Assembly: GCA_016293975.1 (NCBI GenBank)
Contig: JAEDCW010000020.1
Location: forward strand, 1-29,060
Length of the DNA stretch: 29,060 bases
Origin: Clostridia bacterium
GTDB taxonomy: Bacteria > Bacillota > Clostridia > Christensenellales > CAG-138
Direction: 5' to 3'
Shown here: one piece after another, positions 24,034 to 29,060 of the stretch
Layout of the letters: the number at the start of each line of letters is the position of its first letter
Numbering within the stretch: position 1 is the first letter of the stretch
Notes under the pieces: generated by a model
Database searches by the model: none
What the model saw: only the letters and a program-made list of their open reading frames with translations
What the model was told of the DNA's origin: nothing
Made by a program: the position numbers and the translations under genes

Positions 24034-24131
24034 TAACTTTTATAGAATTGGGGGGATAGCGAAATGATGGGACGCCCTACGCTCTCTAGCTGCTGTAGCC
24101 GCTATAACACAACCCAAAGCCGTCAAACTTA

Positions 24132-24180
24132 AAAAGGCAGAAGCCCTGCATTCCGTAAGGAATGTGAACCTCCGCCTTTT
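24132..24180 (-). terminator. Terminator of the zinc-ribbon membrane protein gene (minus strand)
   Basis: An outer stem (AAAAGGC / GCCTTTT) encloses an inner perfect hairpin CATTCC-GTAA-GGAATG (24149-24164). On the minus strand it exits into a run of Ts. It lies about 27 bases after the stop at 24208. Confidence 0.7.
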
Positions 24181-24207
24181 AGCTATTTTAGAATTTACAA
24201 GCTACTA

Positions 24208-24726
24208 TTACTGGATTATCTTGTATTTACCGATGATAGGCAGCTCTTTTGCCTTGCCGTCGGCGGCGTTAACGATGCCGATGATAGCAAGAATCAAGAA
24301 TACAATACTGCAAATGCTTATGATAGTGGCAATAAAGCCGAGTCTCCATGAAATAGCATAGAGTATTGAACTTATAATGCTGTAAGCGATACTGAATATG
24401 ATCTCAGCAATTGCAAGAATCAAGCCCTGATTGGTATGGAAACGTGCGAACTTTGATTCCTTTGCCGCAAACAATGGGATCAACACGAGTATGCTGAGGT
24501 AAGCCAAAATCGCCATTGCCTTGTTGTTCTGAATGTCTTGTGCGTCGAAAGCTGTCGTTGTATCGGCTGTGTTGTTCAGATTCTGCACCTTTGACGCAAA
24601 ATCATTCTGTTCAGAACCGGAAGTCCGCTGTGTGGACTTCTCAAATACGGGAATTTCAGCGCCACATGATGGACAGAACCTTGCTCCATCTTCAATTCTT
24701 GCTCCGCATTTTCCGCAAAATGCCAT
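24208..24726 (-). CDS. Zinc-ribbon membrane protein (DUF4870-like)
   Basis: A 172-residue protein. The N-terminus is a zinc ribbon, FCGKCGARIEDGARFCPSCG, with four cysteines at residues 4-24. A polar linker rich in Asn, Thr and Ser follows, then from about residue 75 three membrane segments beginning with AILAYLSILVLIPLFAA, typical of DUF4870-type proteins. Function unknown. GGAGGTG on the minus strand (24739-24733) is eight bases from the ATG at 24726, so the longer open frame upstream is not used. An extended -10 (TGGTATAAT, minus strand, 24801-24793) is a possible promoter. Confidence 0.85.
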   Translation of the reverse strand: MAFCGKCGARIEDGARFCPSCGAEIPVFEKSTQRTSGSEQNDFASKVQNLNNTADTTTAFDAQDIQNNKAMAILAYLSILVLIPLFAAKESKFARFHTNQGLILAIAEIIFSIAYSIISSILYAISWRLGFIATIISICSIVFLILAIIGIVNAADGKAKELPIIGKYKIIQ

Positions 24727-24950
24727 AAAAATCACCTCCAAATACTTTATCCGGCTCGCGGACTTCTGTTGTCCGCTGCACGAACCCAATACATTATACC
24801 ATTCATTCGACAAAATACTAAAACAAATTATTTTTTAAAACTCCGTCGGTCAACCCGTTGGTATAACTTTTAGACATGTCACATGGCGGTGGAGTAGGGG
24901 TAAGAATACCGATGACAATTGTGATTAATACTGCTCCTGCGCTCTAATTG

Positions 24951-25828
24951 TCAATCTTTTTGCCCGTGTCTATCGCAGTCACATATGCGCATATTACTTT
25001 CCGCACTTCCTTCCTGTGGGGCAAAATAACGTTTAATCGCATACTTAAACAACTTTTCAAACTGCGCCGCGGCATGCTTTCTGACCTTTAGAAAAGGCAG
25101 AAGCATATCAAAAGCATGGAATAATTTCGGGTAAATATCGACGCTTGCCTCCACACCGGCTTTGCGGAGATTATCTATGTAAGTAAGTGTTTCGGCATAA
25201 AACGGCTCTGCTGTGTTGACGAATGTACACGCTGGTGGGAGAGTGTAGTCTTGTCTTCTTGCCGGTGCGGCGTAACAAGGAACCTCCTGACCGCTTATTC
25301 CGCTCAAGTATTTCGTCCATCCCACGTGGTTTCGTTTCGTGTTCCAGACGAGGGAATGATTATCGTGGGAAGTCTCGGTGTCATCATTGTCGATCATGGG
25401 GTAGAGGGGCATTTGACATGCAATCTTCACACCGCCACGGTCTTTTTCATACATACACAGTGCAGCAGTTAACATACCGCCGGCACTTTCCCCACCGACA
25501 ATAATTTGATCGTCTCTCACGCCGAGCTCTTTTACATGTTCCTTCAAATACGAAAGTGCATTATGACAATCTATCAAAGCGGCGGGATAAGGAGCTCTTC
25601 CGGAAAGGCGATACTACGGTAAAACTACGACCGCACCGTATTTCTTAACGAGATTTTTGCACGCGACATATAGATCATCTCGGACATACCCGTTATATAA
25701 CCGCCGCCGTGAATCCATAAAGCGCCTGGATGATTGCCACTTTGGGCAGCATCGGAAGGGCTGAGTATGAGTAACTTCATTTCCGCGCCATCGGACTGCA
25801 TGGTTACTTTTCTTGTTTTATATTTCAT
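24951..25828 (-). pseudogene. Broken alpha/beta hydrolase (HSL-type esterase)
   Basis: Two minus-strand frames together encode one esterase of about 290 residues. The first (25828-25625) has the oxyanion-hole motif ALWIHGGGYITG. The second (from about 25650 down to 24951) has the nucleophile motif GGESAGGM, a later acidic residue and the histidine in KLFHAFDM. The junction lies at a run of five Ts (25654-25658): one extra base would restore ARAKNLVKKYGAVVV. A second lesion, an in-frame TAG at 25616-25614, interrupts LPxYRLSGRAP. Two independent lesions argue for a real pseudogene, not a sequencing error. The most likely former activity is hydrolysis of a small acyl ester. Confidence 0.85.
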
Positions 25829-25855
25829 GCTTTGTGCCTTTCTATCTGTTCTTTT

Positions 25856-26160
25856 TTCAATCGAGTCTTTTTCGATACCGCAGTCGTTTAAAACCCGATT
25901 AAAGAGTTGTTGAGATAGATTCCGTACTCTAAGTGCCGCATGTCACCTGTTTGGCTGAGCCGAATGAGCTTTTCAGTCGACATAGCAACCTGGCCGTGTG
26001 ATTCAAATCCGGGCACCATAAGGCTCTTTGTAATATCTGAATTCGTAGGAAGGCCGACCAACTGTTCATTATCCGCAAGAGAACACGGCTTTAAGGTGAG
26101 TCGTCCCGTCCTGATAAATGTTTTTGAATGGGTAGTTCTGTGTGTCTCTCCTCGAATTTG
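25856..26160 (-). pseudogene. N-terminal half of a GNAT acetyltransferase
   Basis: A minus-strand frame without a start codon reads FIRTGRLTLKPCSLADNEQ, then KSLMVPGFESHGQVAMS and HLEYGIYLNNSLIGF before a TAA at 25890-25888. One frame over, the sequence continues as VNDCGIEKDSIE, which is the expected next part of a RimJ/RimL-type GNAT. Sequence similarity then stops and the broken esterase begins about 30 bases later. The acetyl-CoA binding half is missing. The remnant therefore shows start loss, a frameshift and a 3' truncation. Confidence 0.7.
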
Positions 26161-26226
26161 AGTTTTTCGCCCGTGCTTTATCTAATACTTATCTATAATT
26201 TCACATTGTGCCAATGTGAAATCAGG

Positions 26227-26673
26227 TTATGAACCGTGATTTTTCAAAACCATTTCGGTTTCTGCAATGTCTTTTTCAATCAGCGGGCGCATGCTGTCCT
26301 TGAATTTCGATAGATCAGCATTTTGTAAGTACGAAAGAATTCGCGGAATGTATTGAGACTTCGCCAGACCGACTTGCGCGAGCGCTTTAACGCATTGTCT
26401 GGCTGTAATCGGTTTTTCATCGGTTACATGCGAGAGATAGTCAGCTATGATGCCATCGAAACGGTTTTCCTTATCCCACTGAGCATTTGCCGCAAGTATG
26501 TACAAAGCTCGACTTCTTGCCAATGACTTTGGATGGTCAAGCAAACAGGCAAAATCATCAAAGTATTCGTACCGTTTATTCGTTTCCCGACTTTTCGATA
26601 TGATTTTGCCTGCGACAGTACAGGAAAACGTATCATTCTTTGATGTCAGGTTTGCTATAAAATTCTCTTGCAT
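26227..26673 (-). CDS. HEAT-like helical protein (often labelled SufBD protein)
   Basis: A 148-residue, mostly alpha-helical protein resembling a common Firmicutes family of about 140 residues: YEYFDDFACLLDHPKSLARS near residue 34, ILAANAQWDKENRFDGII near residue 59, and TARQCVKALAQVG followed by KDSMRPLIEKDI. The helical pairs look like HEAT repeats, so a protein-binding role is plausible. The SufBD label used for relatives in databases is not supported by any Fe-S assembly motif here. The ribosome binding site before 26673 is weak (GGAT). It appears intact despite broken neighbours on its downstream side. Confidence 0.75.
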   Translation of the reverse strand: MQENFIANLTSKNDTFSCTVAGKIISKSRETNKRYEYFDDFACLLDHPKSLARSRALYILAANAQWDKENRFDGIIADYLSHVTDEKPITARQCVKALAQVGLAKSQYIPRILSYLQNADLSKFKDSMRPLIEKDIAETEMVLKNHGS

Positions 26674-26821
26674 AATGTCATCCGAATCCTGATTTCTTAC
26701 ACGAGTTTTGATATGTACACTGATGACATTTCGCCCTCAACACAAATCCGAATTATCTCTCAGGATTTCTCAGATAGTAAACTTTTTCTCCCTTTTATGC
26801 TATCCGAAAGAGGTGAGAACC

Positions 26822-27355
26822 TCATGGCTTCGATGCCGTTGCGGTTTGATTCTCGACTACATAGCGATAATGCGGCATATCTACACCCCTGTAATGCTTT
26901 ACCCAACTATCCCTTATAGCCATCCCGTTTCTGATTGCAACATTTTGAGATGCGATATTCGTATCCCTGATAATGGAACAGACTTCAGTTGCTTTTAACG
27001 TTTCAAAAGCGTACTGTTTACAAGCCTTTGCCGCTTCAGTCGCGTATCCTTTATGCCAATACGCATGATTGAAAAGATATCCTATTTCAAGGACCTCTGA
27101 ACCTCTCCACGGTTGCATCGTAAGTCCGCATTGCCCGATTAGCTCATTCCTGTCTTTTAGGATAACAGCCCATAGTCCAAAAGGCCATTTCTCGTAGCGC
27201 ATAAGCTGTCGATCAAGCCATTCTTGCACTTCCGAATTGCTGAATGCCCCTTCATAAGCGTACATTACTTTATCGTCCTGCAAAATCTGACATAAAGCAT
27301 CATAATCAGCTTGTATCAGCTTGCGCATATACAGCCTATCGGTTTCAAGTATCAT
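26822..27355 (-). CDS. GNAT-family N-acetyltransferase (RimJ/RimL type)
   Basis: A 177-residue acetyltransferase. The N-terminus MILETDRLYMRKLIQADYDAL is the usual start of this family. The core strand LIGQCGLTM near residue 86 and the acetyl-CoA loop region EIGYLFNHAYWHKGYATEAA near residues 101-120 are typical. The C-terminal motif VAIRNGM is also present. Substrate unknown. Twelve additional codons lie upstream in frame, but GAGGG (27364-27360) precedes the ATG at 27355 and homology begins there, so I start at 27355. Confidence 0.87.
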   Translation of the reverse strand: MILETDRLYMRKLIQADYDALCQILQDDKVMYAYEGAFSNSEVQEWLDRQLMRYEKWPFGLWAVILKDRNELIGQCGLTMQPWRGSEVLEIGYLFNHAYWHKGYATEAAKACKQYAFETLKATEVCSIIRDTNIASQNVAIRNGMAIRDSWVKHYRGVDMPHYRYVVENQTATASKP

Positions 27356-27995
27356 ATTACCCTCTTTATGTAGTGATTCGCTCTGCACCAAAAGCAGTAT
27401 GTCAGCCGCGCATGTTCTGAAAACTCCGGGTTAAAACCTATCTAATACGACTTCCGCCGACTTTTGCCGATGTACCATCGTCCGGGTAATAGTCCTGTTT
27501 CGACAGATAAGCTCTCGAGCGTTATTATACCCGTTACTGCGGCCTCGATCGAGATTCGATTCTCTCATTATTCTACTCCATCCGTCAAGTTGTGCTGTGT
27601 AACTGAGTCTTGTTCATGTTGAGCTCTGAAATATTACCCCAAGCTAAGGAATTTATTTCAAATCACTCGCAACAATTACTATCAAATTACCCTGTTTGAT
27701 TTCCAATATGTTGCAAATCAGATCATCATCTGCAAGCATACCTTCGTTACAATCATTATATTACATAGCAATAATCGCCGAAACATGACAAAACTAAACT
27801 GAACTCAATATCCCGCTTACCGTTTATTTCTTTAATTACGACAATCACTTTGCATTTCTATAAGAAGACAACGCCGTATGGTGCCATTCTCTGTTTCGTT
27901 ATTAAACTCGCTTAACTCGAACAAAGTATTGTTATCGTATAAGTATTACTGTTGTTTCATCCGAAGCTATACGATCATCACCTTGTGCTAAAGAA
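27356..27995. other. Gene-poor stretch before the tRNA fragment
   Basis: About 640 bases, AT-rich towards the right, without a convincing gene. The best open frame is 45 codons on the minus strand (27568-27431) with GGAG seven bases before an ATG; its basic product is not recognised and I do not call it a gene. A weak inverted repeat (TGATTT / AAATCA) lies near 27700-27725. Confidence 0.5.
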
Positions 27996-28029
27996 AATAA
28001 CCGCAACTGGCATTAAAGTTACGGTTATT
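27989..28029 (-). terminator. Terminator downstream of the tRNA-Ser 3' end
   Basis: On the minus strand CGGTTATT's partner forms an eight-bp stem (28029-28022 with 28003-27996), extended by four more pairs past one mismatch, with exit into TTTTCTTT. It lies immediately after the tRNA 3' end and is the original terminator of that tRNA gene. Confidence 0.8.
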
Positions 28030-28032
28030 CTC

Positions 28033-28089
28033 TGGCGGAGAGACTGGGATTCGAACCCAGGGTCCCGTTAAGGACACAGCATTTCGAGT
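28033..28089 (-). other. Attachment site: 57-bp 3' fragment of tRNA-Ser(CGA)
   Basis: Read on the minus strand this is the 3' part of a serine tRNA: anticodon loop CTCGAAA (anticodon CGA), stem TGCTG, a long variable arm with GTCC/GGAC, the T-arm CTGGG-TTCGAAT-CCCAG, acceptor TCTCTCC, discriminator G and encoded CCA. The 5' half of the tRNA is absent; sequence to the right of 28089 does not fold with it. This is the signature left when a tyrosine-recombinase element inserts into a tRNA 3' end. The chromosome lies to the left and the element to the right; the complete tRNA should be at the far end of the element. Confidence 0.85.
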
Positions 28090-28163
28090 CAAAATTCGCT
28101 ATTTAGAAATAAGCGGAATTAAGAGAAATTGAGTGATGATGGCGGAACTTGAAGAAGCCCGTA

Positions 28164-28184
28164 TTTCAAGGGTTTTTCAAGGGT
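28164..28184 (+). repeat. Direct repeat TTTCAAGGGT x2 near the attachment site
   Basis: Exact 10-base copies at 28164-28173 and 28175-28184, phased 11 bases apart, that is, about one helical turn. They lie 75-95 bases from the attachment site and could be recombinase or accessory-protein sites. Confidence 0.55.
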
Positions 28185-28255
28185 AAAAGCTCGGAAAATG
28201 GAAAAACGCCCAAAAATCAATGAGTTCGAATAATTAGCGGTTTTACTGCTTTTTA

Positions 28256-28304
28256 GGGGAGAACTGAGCATTTTGGGGAGAACTAGGGGAGAACTGGGGA
28301 GACC
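28256..28304 (+). repeat. Direct repeats GGGGAGAACT (three exact, one partial)
   Basis: Exact copies start at 28256, 28275 and 28286; a partial copy (GGGGAGACC) starts at 28296. The last three are spaced 11 and 10 bases apart, on one face of the helix. Position and phasing suggest integrase arm-type or excisionase binding sites at the end of the element. Confidence 0.65.
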
Positions 28305-28358
28305 AAACAAGAAAAAATCGCAGTTCCTACGACTGCGTTTTGAACAGACTTTCATGGG

Positions 28359-28395
28359 AAACCACCTGCCGTTGACCAATATGAAAAGGTGGTTT
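28359..28395 (+). promoter_or_regulatory. Hairpin sequestering the ribosome binding site of the double-HTH gene
   Basis: AAACCACCT (28359-28367) is perfectly complementary to AGGTGGTTT (28387-28395), with a 19-base loop. The second arm contains the AAGGTGG ribosome binding site of the gene starting at 28400, so the fold should reduce its translation. Confidence 0.65.
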
Positions 28396-28399
28396 GAAC

Positions 28400-29002
28400 A
28401 TGAAAAATTTAGAAGCGCATTTCAAAGAGATCAAGAAGCAATACCCAAAAACCATGAGCAAGGATCAGCTATATCGGGTGGCCCACATCAGCAAGGCAAC
28501 CGCACTCTATTTGCTTCAAAGCGGTGCAATTCCATGCAAGGACACGGGTAAAAAAACACGTCGCTATACCATTAAGACAGACGATGTGATCGAGTACCTG
28601 CGTCAGAGGGAAATATGCCCGGAAAAGTACAAGGCCAGTGAAGGATGGTACGCTGGGACAGCAGGTGCTAAAAAAACAATAGCTCCAAGCTGCTGGATAA
28701 CGCTGACTCCTGAGCAGACGAAAAAGTTTGAGCTGTTTTTTGAAGCGGAAATGAAGGAGATGGCGGACCTTATTACAATTGAGGAGCTTGCCGTGTTTGC
28801 TGGATACAAATCTACCTCTGTAGTAAACTGGTGCAGCAGCAAAAAGATGAAGGCATTTAAGATTGGAGGGAAATATTTTATCCCCAAAGAGTGTGCTATC
28901 AAATATTTAGCTTCAGCGGCAATGTGCCGTAATCCGCAACAGTCGTACAGGTACAAGCTGTTTGTCACAGAGTTCAGAAAACAATACAACATAAAGTCAT
29001 GA
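28400..29002 (+). CDS. Double helix-turn-helix protein, excisionase-like
   Basis: A 200-residue protein with two excisionase/MerR-type DNA-binding units. The first (about residues 20-70) contains KDQLYRVAHISKATALYLLQ followed by RRYTIKTDDVIEYLRQRE; the second (about 130-180) contains ITIEELAVFAGYKSTSVVNW followed by GGKYFIPKECAIKYLAS. Each resembles an HTH_17 domain with its short wing. Such proteins often lie beside the integrase gene of integrative elements and act as recombination directionality factors or regulators. ATG 28400 is chosen over the TTG at 28394 because AAGGTGG (28386-28392) is seven bases away. The integrase itself is not in the window and may lie just beyond the right edge. 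Confidence 0.72.
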   Translation: MKNLEAHFKEIKKQYPKTMSKDQLYRVAHISKATALYLLQSGAIPCKDTGKKTRRYTIKTDDVIEYLRQREICPEKYKASEGWYAGTAGAKKTIAPSCWITLTPEQTKKFELFFEAEMKEMADLITIEELAVFAGYKSTSVVNWCSSKKMKAFKIGGKYFIPKECAIKYLASAAMCRNPQQSYRYKLFVTEFRKQYNIKS

Positions 29003-29011
29003 AAACAGTAC

Positions 29012-29060
29012 ATAGCGCGTCTGTTACCCAAAGTGGCGCTTGGGTCGGCAGGCGCGCTAT
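29012..29060 (+). repeat. Long hairpin at the right edge
   Basis: ATAGCGCGTCTG (29012-29023) pairs with CAGGCGCGCTAT (29049-29060) over 12 bp with one G-T pair, enclosing a second stem ACCCAA / TTGGGT (29026-29031, 29040-29045). It follows the double-HTH gene by nine bases. No T-run is visible before the window ends, so a terminator, an RNA element or a recombination site are all possible. Confidence 0.6.

Noticed and set aside
25614..25616. In-frame TAG in the esterase as possible pyrrolysine or readthrough
   Set aside because: A frameshift 38 bases away in the same gene makes simple decay the better explanation.
25940..26161. 73-codon plus-strand open frame
   Set aside because: It is antisense to the GNAT remnant, whose minus-strand translation shows clear acetyltransferase motifs.
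27431..27568. 45-codon minus-strand frame with GGAG seven bases before an ATG
   Set aside because: The product is unrecognised, another frame across the same stretch is equally open, and nothing else supports coding.
27996..28029. CRISPR-like or repeat-array element near the tRNA fragment
   Set aside because: It is a single hairpin with a T-rich minus-strand exit, that is, a tRNA terminator; no spaced repeat array occurs anywhere in the window.
28033..28140. Complete tRNA gene at the element boundary
   Set aside because: Only the anticodon loop to CCA can be found; the adjoining sequence cannot supply the D-arm or the 5' acceptor strand.

Overview
The window looks like chromosomal DNA from a strictly anaerobic member of the Firmicutes (Clostridia). 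It has strong AGGAGG-type ribosome binding sites, frequent TTG/GTG start candidates, and the typical Clostridia combination of Rex, NfnAB, a PAS-containing [FeFe]-hydrogenase-like protein, rubrerythrin, DUF1540, and a Y-family polymerase with a YolD-like partner. No species can be named from sequence reading alone.

Region 1 (7-5447, + strand) is a tightly packed cobamide uptake and salvage operon: BtuC-like permease, BtuD-like ATPase, CobT, CobU, CobS, a short second CobU-like protein, and a TIM-barrel protein best explained as the cobamide-remodelling hydrolase CbiR. No corrin-ring synthesis genes are visible, so the operon probably imports and rebuilds foreign cobamides. A small cupin converges on its end.

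Region 2 (5800-14977) is a redox island. It holds the NADH-responsive repressor Rex and a LysR regulator, an iron-dependent alcohol dehydrogenase behind a palindrome-rich leader, and the ferredoxin:NADP+ transhydrogenase NfnAB. It ends with a three-gene unit: a NuoE-like 2Fe-2S protein, a putative sensory [FeFe]-hydrogenase with PAS domain, and a SpoIIE-type phosphatase with an unrecognised C-terminal domain. This last unit, with its structured leader, is the most interesting system in the window. A plausible reading is that hydrogen or redox state is sensed by a hydrogenase-derived receptor and converted into protein dephosphorylation.

Region 3 (15000-21620) contains an AEC-family transporter, an ABC-exporter remnant, a small membrane protein, a DUF362 protein, a DUF1540 peptide divergent from rubrerythrin, and a Y-family DNA polymerase/YolD operon behind a LexA-like (SOS) box.

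Region 4 (21800-27400, mostly - strand) contains an operon of unknown function (membrane protein, XRE regulator, exported protein) with a striking TTATCG-type operator over a consensus promoter, then a zinc-ribbon membrane protein. After that comes a decaying zone with a broken esterase and half of a GNAT acetyltransferase, a HEAT-like protein and an intact GNAT.

Region 5 (27990-29060): a 57-bp 3' fragment of a tRNA-Ser(CGA) gene marks the boundary of an integrated mobile element that continues past the right edge. Inside it are candidate arm-type direct repeats and a double-HTH, excisionase-like gene whose ribosome binding site is sequestered in a hairpin. A 49-nt hairpin ends exactly at the window edge.
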